64,000 nt of DNA from Bacteroidota bacterium (GTDB lineage: Bacteria; Bacteroidota; Bacteroidia; Chitinophagales; Chitinophagaceae), in contig JAIUNV010000002.1 in the NCBI GenBank assembly GCA_020161435.1, positions 434,001 to 498,000 on the forward strand. Reading direction: 5' to 3'. How positions within the stretch are numbered: position 1 is the first letter of the stretch; each line of letters starts with the position of its first letter. Below are positions 1 to 8,713 of this stretch, in pieces. Under the pieces are notes generated by a model that was given only the letters and a program-made list of their open reading frames with translations, had not been told where the DNA came from and ran no database searches. The translations under genes and the position numbers were made by a program.

Positions 1-797
1 TCCATTGCAGTGCCGGTAAAAGTTCTGGTCCATGCACCACCACCGTTGGTACTACGCCAAATACCGTTTGCTGCGCAAACAAATACATTGTTTGAGTTAG
101 CGGGGTCAACTACAATTTTGCGGATGATACCAGTCATGCCGGTATTAATGGGTGCCCATGTAGCACCAGCATCCAATGATTTTATAACGACGTTTGCATT
201 GCTGCCAGCGTAAATAGTGTTGGGATTGTTTGGATCAATTGTAACAGCAAACATGTTCATCCACAAACTATTGAAGTCTGTAAGTGGATACCAGCTACCA
301 CCACCTGTGATTGTTTTCCATATACCACCACCGGGAGATGCTATGTAAATTGTATTTGTATCTGTAGGATGAACCGCTAAAGAAGTAATGCGGCCTACAC
401 CAGGGTTCCAACCACTGGTTCTGTTCCAATTGTGAGGTCCTTTTTCAATCCATGGTCCTGCATTGGCAGGTACAGTTGCGTTGGCACTGGTAGCACCATT
501 GTTGGTATTAGTTTGAAAACTTTTGTAGGCAATCCAATCATGCTCCGGTGCTAAGCGGAAACCATTTTCATCAAGGTGATATTGTACCTCATATAACCAA
601 CGCTGGTATTGCTTGTAGCCGGTACCACGTTCGGTACCCGTACTATCAAAGTATTTTTTTGCTAATTGTTGAATTTGCTGAATGCTCAAATCCCTTCTCT
701 CCATGAGAGAAAAAATATCAGTCTGAGCAAATAAAGAGGTTACAATAAGGACAAAGATTCCTATAACCCCAATCCGGCGAAGGATGAGCGTCAACAT
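1..797 (-). CDS. Secreted BNR/sortilin-like propeller protein, C-terminus beyond window
   Basis: The reading frame starts at the ATG whose complement is at 795-797 and stays open to the left edge, so only about 265 N-terminal residues are seen. Residues 1-25 form a signal peptide (basic start, hydrophobic core, end at FAQ). After a linker of about 90 residues come repeated units with motifs such as TNTIYIASPGGGIWKT, NTIYAGSN and NNVFVCAANGIWRS. These Asp/Asn-rich blades, each ending in a GxxxGIW(K/R)(S/T) turn, are typical of VPS10/BNR-type beta-propellers in exported Bacteroidota proteins. Full-length members usually end in a type IX sorting domain, which cannot be checked here. Export is well supported; the ligand or enzymatic role is unknown. 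Confidence 0.75.
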   Translation of the reverse strand, partial: MLTLILRRIGVIGIFVLIVTSLFAQTDIFSLMERRDLSIQQIQQLAKKYFDSTGTERGTGYKQYQRWLYEVQYHLDENGFRLAPEHDWIAYKSFQTNTNNGATSANATVPANAGPWIEKGPHNWNRTSGWNPGVGRITSLAVHPTDTNTIYIASPGGGIWKTITGGGSWYPLTDFNSLWMNMFAVTIDPNNPNTIYAGSNANVVIKSLDAGATWAPINTGMTGIIRKIVVDPANSNNVFVCAANGIWRSTNGGGAWTRTFTGTAM

Positions 798-1377
798 CAC
801 AAATGAATTAAAATGGTGAGTAAATGCGCTATAACCCGATGGGCACCATAGCGATTGCTACCTGTTTAAGAAGTCGGGGGCGGTTTTTTACACCCAAGCC
901 GTGGTGCGGATGGGTAAGTTGCGACGATGGTTAATCGTTGTGGCAGTCAGTTCGCGACAAAGCTGAAAGCCAGAAAGTCAATGGTGTGTTTTTGGTTCAC
1001 TTCGCAGCTCTTAAAAAGGTCAGCCATGTCCGTTTTTCAAGCCGCTTCAGCCATTAAAGTGTAACCTTCAATGTTTATACAATATTAATGCCAATTTTCC
1101 ACACCCTTTGTAGTTCAGCATAGGACTATACCGTTTTTTTACTACTACAAAGCCTGTCATTGTTGCTACATCCATGTCGTAACCAGACAACTACATGCTG
1201 TAAATCAACTACTTATAACTTTTGAAATATGTTGCCTTACTCCATGCCAAAAAAATCTGGCAGCTTGTAGTTATCCACATACAATTTATTCATCCCGGTT
1301 ATACAGCCGGGTTTCAGCCCTCATTTACCGTCAAACCACCGACCTTCCGGAACAAATCCGGAAACCGCCATTACTCC
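798..1377. other. Intergenic region with a 9-bp inverted repeat
   Basis: About 580 bases without a credible gene. The 9-mer CTTTGTAGT at 1106-1114 is matched by its exact reverse complement at 1144-1152, with a 29-base spacer that includes a T7 run. The region must hold the start signals of the divergent genes on both sides. A near-match to the Bacteroidota -7 box (one base too long) lies close to 1217-1225. Nothing else is recognised. Confidence 0.3.
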
Positions 1378-2175
1378 ATGAAATATTGCATCCTGTTTCT
1401 GAGCTTGCTGGCTTTTGCTTGCACAAAAGCCCCCTACTCCGCCACCAACAAAACTTATAAGCAGCAAGCCAAACGATATGCCAAGCTGCTCAAAACCTAT
1501 CCCCTGCAAGACAGCTTTGCTACTTCCCCCGATTTTGTAGGCACCACCAACTTCAGCATGCGCAAACCCAATTATGTTATCATTCATCACACGGCGCAAA
1601 ACAGTTGTGAGCAAACCCTCAAAACCTTTACGCTTACCCGTACCGCAGTGAGTTCACATTATGTGGTGTGCCGTACCGGAACGGTTTTTCATATGCTGAA
1701 TGATTACCTGCGGGCACATCATGCCGGTGTAAGTTTTTGGGGCGGCGCCACCGACCTCAACAGCAGTAGTATTGGTATAGAAATAGACAACAATGGCAGT
1801 GAGCCATTCAGCACCGAACAAATCAATAGTTTACTGGAAGTATTAGGTAAACTGAAAAAATCGTTTGCCATACCGGCCCGCCACTTTATAGGCCACGCCG
1901 ATATAGCACCTGGCCGTAAAGTCGATCCCAGCCGTCATTTTCCGTGGAAGCAACTGGCCGATGCCGGCTACGGCATTTGGTACGATACCACTAATATTAA
2001 TGTACCGGCCAACTTTGATGCGATGACGGCCCTCCGCATCATAGGCTACGACATTAGCAAACCCGCAGCAGCCATTCAATCGTATAAAATTCATTTTGTA
2101 CCACAAGACACGCTGAATATCATTGGCCCGGCTGATGAAAAAATTCTCTACAGCCTGATGCAGAAAAGTCTGTAA
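1378..2175 (+). CDS. N-acetylmuramoyl-L-alanine amidase, AmiD-like lipoprotein
   Basis: A 265-residue protein that would cleave the amide bond between muramic acid and L-alanine in peptidoglycan. The start at 1378 is chosen because it gives a lipoprotein signal with lipobox LAFAC and Cys15 as the lipidated residue; an in-frame extension from 1222 would bury it. The zinc and catalytic signature of Amidase_2 (PGRP-type) domains is present: VIIHH with His70-His71, SSHYVV, GIEIDN, and the late GHADIAPGRKVDP motif carrying the third zinc His and an Asp. Lipidation points to the periplasmic or outer-membrane face, where such enzymes recycle or remodel wall fragments. The exact substrate (anhydro- or intact muropeptides) is not determinable. 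Confidence 0.85.
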   Translation: MKYCILFLSLLAFACTKAPYSATNKTYKQQAKRYAKLLKTYPLQDSFATSPDFVGTTNFSMRKPNYVIIHHTAQNSCEQTLKTFTLTRTAVSSHYVVCRTGTVFHMLNDYLRAHHAGVSFWGGATDLNSSSIGIEIDNNGSEPFSTEQINSLLEVLGKLKKSFAIPARHFIGHADIAPGRKVDPSRHFPWKQLADAGYGIWYDTTNINVPANFDAMTALRIIGYDISKPAAAIQSYKIHFVPQDTLNIIGPADEKILYSLMQKSL

Positions 2176-2214
2176 TCAAACTCAACCATTTGAAATGGTT
2201 GCAGTTATAAGTAC

Positions 2215-2865
2215 ATGCTGCATTTGAATAAGGAAGAATTGCAAAACATGGAACGGTTTTACCGGGCCAATTTGCTGAGTAGTATGAGTGGCATTAAGCC
2301 CGCCATGCTGGTTGGAACCAAAGGCACCAATGGCGTCGCCAATCTGGCGTTGTTTCAAAACATTGTACATCTTGGTGCCGATCCGGCGCTGATCGGACTC
2401 ATCAACCGTCCGGTGGCGGCTACCCCGCATACCTTGGCCAATATTGAAGCCACAGGTTGGTTTACCCTCAACAGTGTACACAGTAGTTTTACTGATAAAG
2501 CCCATCAAACCAGTGCTAAATATGACGCCGCCGTAAGTGAGTTTGATGCCGTGGGCCTGATGCCCTTGTACGAAACCTTTTGCCCTGCACCGTTTGTGGC
2601 AGAAAGTAAACTCCGGCTGGCTTTACAATTGGTAAAAATTGTTCCGATCAAACACAACGGTACATTCCTCATCATTGGTTCGGTAGAGCATGTGGTACTA
2701 CCCAAAATGCAATTGCAAAAAGATGGCTCAATCGATTTGGAAGAGCTCTCGCTAGTAGCCAGTGCCGGGCTCGATACCTATTTTAGTATCCATCAGCTGG
2801 CCCGCTTTCGCTATGCCAAACCTGATGCCGATATGCAGGAAATTCTACCTGTATCAAAAGGTTAA
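2215..2865 (+). CDS. Flavin reductase-like FMN-binding split-barrel protein
   Basis: A 216-residue soluble protein. Its N-terminal part (residues about 10-60) resembles the flavin reductase-like split barrel: the segment around NLALFQN followed by DPALIGLI and HTLANI matches the order in this family, where FMN binds and the protein acts as an oxidoreductase or flavin reductase. There is no signal peptide. It lies 39 bases after the amidase gene, with a short perfect hairpin (about 2183-2202) between them, and converges on the UmuD-like gene. The physiological substrate is not evident. Confidence 0.7.
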   Translation: MLHLNKEELQNMERFYRANLLSSMSGIKPAMLVGTKGTNGVANLALFQNIVHLGADPALIGLINRPVAATPHTLANIEATGWFTLNSVHSSFTDKAHQTSAKYDAAVSEFDAVGLMPLYETFCPAPFVAESKLRLALQLVKIVPIKHNGTFLIIGSVEHVVLPKMQLQKDGSIDLEELSLVASAGLDTYFSIHQLARFRYAKPDADMQEILPVSKG

Positions 2866-2884
2866 GCAAATGCGGGCAATGGCA

Positions 2885-3229
2885 TCAAGCTGCCACTGTC
2901 CGCAGTATTTTTTTTACCACGCCTACCAATGGCAAGGGCTGGTAAAACGGCCATTCAAAAGAGGCCAATCCGCTATGCAATGGCAGCAATTGCCAGGCAT
3001 GTTGCTGCTGTCCCAGTCTTCTTAGCAAAAACTTTCCATCCAGCTCCAACAACACTATAGCACCGGGCACAGGCAATGCTTTCCGGTCAATAAGCAGTTC
3101 ATCGCCGGGCAAAAATCCTGCTGCAGCAAGGCGGCTACTATGCACCATGAAATGATGATTATCAAACAGTTCGTCTTTCCGCCTCATTTCATCAATCAAG
3201 TTTCTGGCCTGTATTTTTTCCTGCACCAT
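2885..3229 (-). CDS. UmuD/LexA-like S24-type protein, probably degenerate
   Basis: A 114-residue protein resembling the C-terminal half of UmuD. The segment GDELLIDR, then ALPVPGAIVLLELDGKFLLRRL, aligns with the UmuD core (GDLLIVDR ... NGDIVVAVLDGEFTVKRL). A serine is present in HSSRLAAAG, where the nucleophile is expected, but the Lys of the Ser-Lys dyad falls on Arg in LLRRL. Self-cleavage is therefore doubtful. No umuC is adjacent; the divergent neighbours are two small 2H-like genes. It could be a partner or regulator rather than a protease. The shared upstream region holds overlapping CTAAA/TTTAG half-sites. Confidence 0.65.
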   Translation of the reverse strand: MVQEKIQARNLIDEMRRKDELFDNHHFMVHSSRLAAAGFLPGDELLIDRKALPVPGAIVLLELDGKFLLRRLGQQQHAWQLLPLHSGLASFEWPFYQPLPLVGVVKKILRTVAA

Positions 3230-3243
3230 AAAATTATTTTGCT

Positions 3244-3276
3244 CAAAGCTAAATGTTTTAGTATTTTAGTGCTAAA
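3244..3276. promoter_or_regulatory. Divergent promoter/operator candidate with four CTAAA/TTTAG half-sites
   Basis: Between the UmuD-like gene and the 2H-like pair, half-sites GCTAAA (3248-3253), TTTTAG (3256-3261), TTTTAG (3264-3269) and GCTAAA (3271-3276) form two adjacent inverted repeats. On the minus strand TAGCTTTG (complement of 3244-3251) fits the -7 consensus TAnnTTTG for the UmuD-like gene and overlaps the first half-site. Such placement suggests repression by a dimeric regulator, possibly LexA-like; this is inference. Confidence 0.4.
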
Positions 3277-3317
3277 TATTGTGGATAACAATTCTGAAAG
3301 CCTACAACTGAGCAACG

Positions 3318-3947
3318 ATGGAAAAACAGACACTAACCCCTTGGGACAATTGGCTACGCTACAAGCTGGTAGCCCAGCCCGATGCCAATGCCATGCAGGC
3401 CTTGGAACAAAGCCGCCAATCGTTTAGAGAAGCCTACCCCGAGGAGGCTCTTTACCCCCAGCCCGAAATCTCTTTTTTCGAGCAGCGGCTACCCGAATCG
3501 GCCGAGCCCTTGCTATGCCAGTGGCTGCAGCAGTTGTGTAAAAACGAGACCGCATTTCCAGTGGTCATCAACAATGTGTCGGGCAAGCCGCCACACCTCG
3601 TGTATGCCCGGGTACAGAGCACCGGCGCCCATGCCCTGTTTGTAATAAAACTCAAAGCCTTGTTGCAGCAGCTGGCAGGTTTTACGTCAGCCGGTATCAG
3701 TCATCAGCAAATCAGCTTGCTGCCACTCGTATCCGAACTGCCGGGCATGTTGTTTCACAAAGCCATGCAGGAATTTTCGACTACCGAACTGGCTGCACAA
3801 ACTACTGTGCAGCATTTGCAACTCATGAAGCGCCTGCCCGATGGCAGCTGGCAGCTGGTGCAGCGCTTTGCATTGCTGCAATGCAGCTGCGCCGTTCCGG
3901 GTATCCAACATTGGTTTTCACCCACCGCATTTGTTCATCCCAATTAG
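3318..3947 (+). CDS. 2H phosphoesterase-like (LigT/2'-5' RNA ligase-like) protein, degenerate
   Basis: A 209-residue soluble protein. Its layout (beta strand PEISFF, later QISLLPLV, then VQHLQLMKRLPDGSWQLV near residue 170) matches the duplicated fold of 2H phosphoesterases. Neither HxT/S signature is intact: the positions read PEIS and QIS. It is followed 12 bases later by a paralogue of almost the same length (3960-4580), so the two arose by tandem duplication. Loss of both catalytic histidines suggests a binding rather than an enzymatic role. The assignment rests on pattern similarity only. Confidence 0.55.
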   Translation: MEKQTLTPWDNWLRYKLVAQPDANAMQALEQSRQSFREAYPEEALYPQPEISFFEQRLPESAEPLLCQWLQQLCKNETAFPVVINNVSGKPPHLVYARVQSTGAHALFVIKLKALLQQLAGFTSAGISHQQISLLPLVSELPGMLFHKAMQEFSTTELAAQTTVQHLQLMKRLPDGSWQLVQRFALLQCSCAVPGIQHWFSPTAFVHPN

Positions 3948-3959
3948 TTTGTTGCCGCC

Positions 3960-4580
3960 ATGACCATGCATTTGTCAACCGCTCCTTTGCAGCCCATTAC
4001 CGCTCTGGTGTACGATTACCAGCTCATCATTCGCCCCAACGAAAAAGTGCGGCGCCGCCTTGATGCAGCCCGCAGCAAAGCCCGGGAGCAAATGCTGCCT
4101 TTTGGCAACTGGCACCCCGGCAAAAACCACATTCCCGTAGCCAGTTTTTCACAGCTGGCCTCGCTGGAAAGCCGCCTCACCAGCCGTCTCGAAACACTGG
4201 CCAAAAGTCTGCCACCCTTCCGGCTGCAGGTACAACATTTTGGTGCCATATTGCACCACACCATCTTTTTCCGCATTGCCGAAAATGCCGGCTTCAACCA
4301 AATGGTCCGATTGCTGCATGCCGAAAAAGCAGCACTTACGGTGCTCAATCAGGAGCCCCGCATTGCCAGCATGGCTAAAATAAATGTGGCCTACAAACTC
4401 ACCGCAGTCGATTTTGAAAACGCCTGGCATGCGTTCAAATCAAAACGCTTTCAGGTAGATTTCATTGCCGACAACATGCTGCTGCTGCGCAAACGCCCCG
4501 GCGAAACCCACTGGCAAATCCTCTCCGCCCTCCATTTTGAAAACCTCCCCATCGAAATCCAACAGGGACAGCTGTTTTAA
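3960..4580 (+). CDS. 2H phosphoesterase-like protein, tandem paralogue
   Basis: A 206-residue protein with a clearer 2H pattern than its neighbour. YDYQLIIRP opens the fold, HIPVASF gives a first His-x-(T/V)-like motif, LQVQHFGAI and HTIFFRI follow, and the second motif reads YKLTAV, with Lys where His is expected. The C-terminal strand pair NMLLLRKRPGETHW matches the same place in the upstream paralogue. Family members open 2',3'-cyclic phosphates or act on RNA ends, but with one motif damaged the activity is uncertain. It is probably co-transcribed with 3318-3947. Confidence 0.6.
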   Translation: MTMHLSTAPLQPITALVYDYQLIIRPNEKVRRRLDAARSKAREQMLPFGNWHPGKNHIPVASFSQLASLESRLTSRLETLAKSLPPFRLQVQHFGAILHHTIFFRIAENAGFNQMVRLLHAEKAALTVLNQEPRIASMAKINVAYKLTAVDFENAWHAFKSKRFQVDFIADNMLLLRKRPGETHWQILSALHFENLPIEIQQGQLF

Positions 4581-4589
4581 TCAATAGGA

Positions 4590-4700
4590 CGCGGATGGGT
4601 AGGATGAAAACGGATTTTCGCTGATTCTCTCAATTTTAAACTCCGTGCTCTCTGTGTCCTCTGTGCGAAAACCATTAGCACATTTTCACAGTAGAATTTC
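4590..4700. repeat. Dispersed-repeat-like intergenic tract
   Basis: The tract contains phrases (cgcggatg, aaaacggattttcgctgatt, actccgtgctctctgtgtcctctgtg) of a type that recurs between genes in many Bacteroidota genomes. Here only one copy is visible, so repeat status is inference from general experience. No hairpin or gene is evident. Confidence 0.3.
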
Positions 4701-4786
4701 TGTTAAACCTCCCCTTATGCACATGGAATGAGTAATTAATGCGCATCTCAGTCGTTACAGCAATTAAAAACACGGCTATTTTTACC

Positions 4787-5668
4787 ATGATGGCACTGGC
4801 ACAACACATTCAGTTTGAAAAAGAAAAGAATCTGAAAGCAGCAGGTATCACCATGGTGACCACCGCTTTCATTGTGGCATTACTGTTTATCATAAACTGG
4901 TCCATTCCATACCCACCGCCACCCTTGCTCGATGAAGGTGTGGAAGTAAACCTCGGCAACAGCGAAACCGGTTTTGGAGATATTGCCCCCATGGTACCCG
5001 GCGACCCCGCCCCCGAAGCGGCCGAGCAGGTAGCCAGTGTACCGCCTTCAACGCCACCCGCCCCCGAACCAGTGACTGCCGAAGAGGAAGCCGACGCCAA
5101 CGACGAAGTAGTGGTACCCAAAAAAGCCACCGTTACCAGCCCCAAGCCCAAACCGGTAACCAACCAAACCGTGGCCAACAAGCCCGTAAACAATACACCT
5201 CCTGCCCCGCCACAGCCCAAGCCCAAGGCCCAAATGGGTGCTTACAAAGGCGGCACCGGCACCGGTGGCAACAGTCAGGATGGATTCAACAATGTACGCA
5301 ACCAAGGCATAGCCGGCGGCACCGGCGATCAGGGTAAACCCAACGGCAACATCAACAGCGACAATTATAAAGGCGACGGTGGTACCGGCAAAAGCGGCGT
5401 AGCCATCAGCCATGGCCTCACCGGCCGCAGCATCATGCGTACCCCCAGCTTCGAAGACGACTTCAACGAAAACGCCAAAATCGCCATCGATGTACGGGTA
5501 GACGAAACGGGCAAAGTCATCAGCGCCACTTACCAAAGCCGCGGCAGCACCAGTTCCAATTCCAACCTCAAGGCCATTGCCATCCGCAAAGCCAACCAAA
5601 TCAAATTCAGCCCCGGCGATGGCGAAAGCCTCGGCACCCTCATTTTCAATTTCCGATTGAAGAATTAA
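4787..5668 (+). CDS. TonB-like energy transducer
   Basis: A protein of about 293 residues: a short cytoplasmic start, one membrane segment (ITMVTTAFIVALLFIINW, residues about 20-37), then a long periplasmic Pro/Glu/Lys-rich spacer with PPPP and PKPKP runs, a Gly-rich stretch, and a C-terminal domain of about 80 residues (IAIDVRVDETGKV ... FSPGDGESLGTLIFNF). This is the architecture of TonB-type transducers that pass proton-motive force to outer-membrane SusC/TonB-dependent transporters. The sequence VEVNLGNSETGFGDI after the membrane segment is typical of Bacteroidota versions. Start 4787 is preferred over 4739, which adds 16 unlikely residues. exbB and exbD are not in the window. Confidence 0.75.
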   Translation: MMALAQHIQFEKEKNLKAAGITMVTTAFIVALLFIINWSIPYPPPPLLDEGVEVNLGNSETGFGDIAPMVPGDPAPEAAEQVASVPPSTPPAPEPVTAEEEADANDEVVVPKKATVTSPKPKPVTNQTVANKPVNNTPPAPPQPKPKAQMGAYKGGTGTGGNSQDGFNNVRNQGIAGGTGDQGKPNGNINSDNYKGDGGTGKSGVAISHGLTGRSIMRTPSFEDDFNENAKIAIDVRVDETGKVISATYQSRGSTSSNSNLKAIAIRKANQIKFSPGDGESLGTLIFNFRLKN

Positions 5669-5861
5669 TGCAATTGGGGGCTCTCAGCCACTGTGCATAC
5701 AGCAGTTGTAGTCCGGCGTGTTCCGGCTCCGCTGCGCTCCGGTGCTGCGTTACACTCCGCACCAAGCCTCCACCCACCGCAGCCCATCAGCTCCTGTGCA
5801 TGGCTCAACAGTGCAGCACAGGTCGGTGCATTTCGTTTTCTTTGCAGCCGCATTCATCTTC

Positions 5862-7193
5862 ATGACTTATCAGCAAACCATCGACTATCTGTACGCCCGG
5901 TTGCCCATGTTTACCCGCATTGGCGCCGCTGCTTACAAAAAGGATTTACATAATACCATTGCGCTGCTCAATGCCATTGGCAATCCGCAGCAGCAATTCA
6001 AGAGCATTCATATCGCCGGCACCAACGGCAAGGGCAGCACCAGCCATATGCTGGCGGCCATTTTGCAAACGCATGGCTACAAAACCGGCCTTTACACCTC
6101 ACCTCACCTTGTCGATTTTCGGGAACGCATCAAAATCAATGGTGACTGGATTGATGCAGATTTTATCGTCGCATTCACGGAGCAAATCAAACCCGTCATC
6201 GAAGCCATTGAGCCCAGCTTTTTTGAAGTGACCGTGGCTTTGGCTTTTGCATGGTTTGCACAGCAGCAGGTAGACATTGCCGTGATTGAAACCGGACTCG
6301 GTGGCCGCCTCGACAGCACCAACATTATTACCCCCGAACTCAGCATCATTACCAATATTGGCTGGGACCACATGAACCTGCTGGGCAATACACTGCCCGA
6401 GATAGCAGCAGAAAAAGCAGGCATCATCAAACCCGGCATACCTGCTGTAGTGGGCGAATACCTGCCCGAAACGAAAGACGTATTTGTGCAGCAAGCCAGC
6501 CGATGCAATAGCCCCCTGGTTTTTGCAGCCGATGCTTTCAATATTACGCAGGTAGCATCAACACCACAAGCACTTACGGTATCGCTGCACAACATCGCAA
6601 CAGATGAAACCATCTCGCTGACCACCGACCTTGGTGGTTTGTATCAGCAGTACAACCTGCGGACGTTGTACAGCAGTTGCCTCGCTTTGCAGCAAGCCGG
6701 ATGGCCGCTGCAATTATCACTTATTCAGGAAGCCTTGCAAGAGGTAAAAAAAAGTACCGGTTTGCATGGCCGCTGGGAAGTGTTGCGGACATTGCCTCTG
6801 CTGGTGCTGGATGTAGCCCACAATGTAAACGGCATTCAGCAAGTGCTGCAGCAACTCCAACACTGGCAGCAACAATACAGCGGCATGCAGGTACACATCG
6901 TCATAGGTATGGTGCGGGATAAAGACATTGACCAGGTGCTTACATTACTACCCAAGGAATACCACTACTACTTTACGCAAGCCCAGCTACCCCGTGCCCT
7001 GCCCGCCCCCGATATGCAGCAGCAGGCCGCACAGCATCACTTGCACGGAGAGGTATTTACGCAAGTGAACGACGCCATTGCCGCCGCCATGCATGCCGCC
7101 CAACCACAAGATTTGGTGTTGGTATGCGGCAGTGTATTTGTTGTGGGAGAAGCAGACCTTGCCCGGTGGGAGGAAAAACAGATTGTAAGCTGA
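5862..7193 (+). CDS. folC: Bifunctional folylpolyglutamate / dihydrofolate synthase
   Basis: A 443-residue Mur-ligase-family enzyme that adds glutamate to dihydropteroate and to reduced folates in the cytoplasm. The signature is clear: IAGTNGKGS (nucleotide-binding loop, residues about 47-55), YTSPHLVDFRERI, the metal-site segment ETGLGGRLDSTN, TNIGWDHMNLLG, and the C-terminal VLDVAHN. The ATG at 5862 starts MTYQQTIDYLYARLPMF, the usual beginning of family members; the frame is open further upstream but without similarity. The preceding 193 bases carry no recognised element. Confidence 0.92.
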   Translation: MTYQQTIDYLYARLPMFTRIGAAAYKKDLHNTIALLNAIGNPQQQFKSIHIAGTNGKGSTSHMLAAILQTHGYKTGLYTSPHLVDFRERIKINGDWIDADFIVAFTEQIKPVIEAIEPSFFEVTVALAFAWFAQQQVDIAVIETGLGGRLDSTNIITPELSIITNIGWDHMNLLGNTLPEIAAEKAGIIKPGIPAVVGEYLPETKDVFVQQASRCNSPLVFAADAFNITQVASTPQALTVSLHNIATDETISLTTDLGGLYQQYNLRTLYSSCLALQQAGWPLQLSLIQEALQEVKKSTGLHGRWEVLRTLPLLVLDVAHNVNGIQQVLQQLQHWQQQYSGMQVHIVIGMVRDKDIDQVLTLLPKEYHYYFTQAQLPRALPAPDMQQQAAQHHLHGEVFTQVNDAIAAAMHAAQPQDLVLVCGSVFVVGEADLARWEEKQIVS

Positions 7194-7323
7194 CGAATTC
7201 ACTGGTTCCTGTTTTCGAGGACCAATAACAACAGCGCCCCACTTTCGTGAGGCGCCGTTCGATATTATAAGTTGAGTCAGACGTATTACACCAACATCTA
7301 TCAACTATCATCAATTTATTACC

Positions 7324-8583
7324 TTAAGCTTTTTCCGCCATATCCGGAATGGCTTCTGCCTTGTACGCACCGGCATCCAGTTTTTCTTTGGTTTCGGTAA
7401 AAGCTTTCAATGTCAGCTCAATGTCTTCATCGGTATGAGCGGCACTAGGTATAAGTCGATAAATAATGTGCCCTTTAGGAATAACAGGATACACCACAAT
7501 AGAGCAGAATATTTTGTAGTTCTCCCGCAGGTCCATCACCATGGCGGTAGCTTCTTCAATACCACCCTTCATGTACACCGGCGTTACTACCGAATCGGTT
7601 TTACCAATGTCAAAACCACGGGCTTTCAAACCTTCCTGCAGCTTGGTCGCATTTTCCCACAACTTGTTTTTCAGTTCGGGCATGGTTTGCAACATGTGCA
7701 GGCGCTTAAGGTTGCCCAATACAATGGGCATGGGCAGGCTTTTGGCAAAAATCTGACTGCGAATGTTGTAGCGGATATAATCGATAATGGCTTTAGGACC
7801 GGCAATAAACGCACCAATGCTGGCCATTGATTTGGCAAATGTGCTGAAGTACAAATCGATACCATCCTGGCAGCCTTGTGCTTCACCAGCGCCGGCACCT
7901 GTTTCGCCGAGGGTACCAAAACCATGCGCATCATCTACCAGCAGGCGGAAGTCATATTTGCCTTTGAGGGCTACGATTTCTTTCAGTTTACCCTGGTCGC
8001 CGGCCATGCCAAACACACCTTCGGTAATCACTAAAATGCCACCGCTTTTTTGCTTTTCAATCAGCTGTGTAGCACGTTGCAATTGCTTTTCGCAATCTTC
8101 AATATCGTTGTGCTTAAAAACGTAACGATGACCGGGGTGCAAACGCAACCCATCAATAATACAAGCATGGCTTTCGGCATCGTAAACTATCACATCATGA
8201 CGGCCACACAACGTATCAATGGCACTCATGATACCCTGATAACCGAAGTTGAGCAATATGGCATCTTCTTTATGTTCAAATGCAGCCAGTTCGGCTTCCA
8301 AACGTTCGTGGTGGTTGCTGTTGCCGCTCATCATGCGAGCACCCATGGGGTAAGCCAAACCATATTCGGCAGTGGCTTCGGCATCTACCTTGCGTATTTC
8401 AGGATGGTTGGCCAGGCCCAGGTAGTTATTGAGGCTCCATACAATCATTTCCTTTCCGCGAAACTTCATGCGGGAAGCAATTTCTCCTTCCAGTTTGGGG
8501 AAGGCAAAATATCCGTGAGCACGTTCACGGTGCTGACCAAGAGGTCCGTAATTCTTCAACAGTCTTTCAAAAATGTCGGCCAT
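7324..8583 (-). CDS. Alpha-oxoamine synthase family PLP enzyme (serine palmitoyltransferase / cysteate acyltransferase-like)
   Basis: A 419-residue class II PLP enzyme that would condense an acyl thioester with an amino acid. Landmarks: NNYLGLANHP (residues 52-61), GARMMSGN (81-88), the PLP-stacking His in ESHACIIDG (His139), LLVDDAHGFGTLG (Asp217, Asp218, His220), and the Schiff-base lysine in STFAKSMASIG (Lys251). The family includes 2-amino-3-ketobutyrate CoA ligase, serine palmitoyltransferase and the cysteate acyltransferase of sulfonolipid synthesis. Bacteroidota often use such an enzyme for sphingolipids or capnine-type lipids. Substrate cannot be fixed from sequence alone. Start at MADIFERL is chosen over a long upstream extension. 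Confidence 0.85.
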   Translation of the reverse strand: MADIFERLLKNYGPLGQHRERAHGYFAFPKLEGEIASRMKFRGKEMIVWSLNNYLGLANHPEIRKVDAEATAEYGLAYPMGARMMSGNSNHHERLEAELAAFEHKEDAILLNFGYQGIMSAIDTLCGRHDVIVYDAESHACIIDGLRLHPGHRYVFKHNDIEDCEKQLQRATQLIEKQKSGGILVITEGVFGMAGDQGKLKEIVALKGKYDFRLLVDDAHGFGTLGETGAGAGEAQGCQDGIDLYFSTFAKSMASIGAFIAGPKAIIDYIRYNIRSQIFAKSLPMPIVLGNLKRLHMLQTMPELKNKLWENATKLQEGLKARGFDIGKTDSVVTPVYMKGGIEEATAMVMDLRENYKIFCSIVVYPVIPKGHIIYRLIPSAAHTDEDIELTLKAFTETKEKLDAGAYKAEAIPDMAEKA

Positions 8584-8713
8584 AGCGCTGATTTTCTTGT
8601 GGTACAAATCCAGCCAGACAGCTGGTTTTTCGGGCGCAAATGTACATTTTACACACGGCACAGCAAGTAAAGCTTCTCCAAAGTTGAGCACACCCTGTGC
8701 ATCTGTGCCTTGG

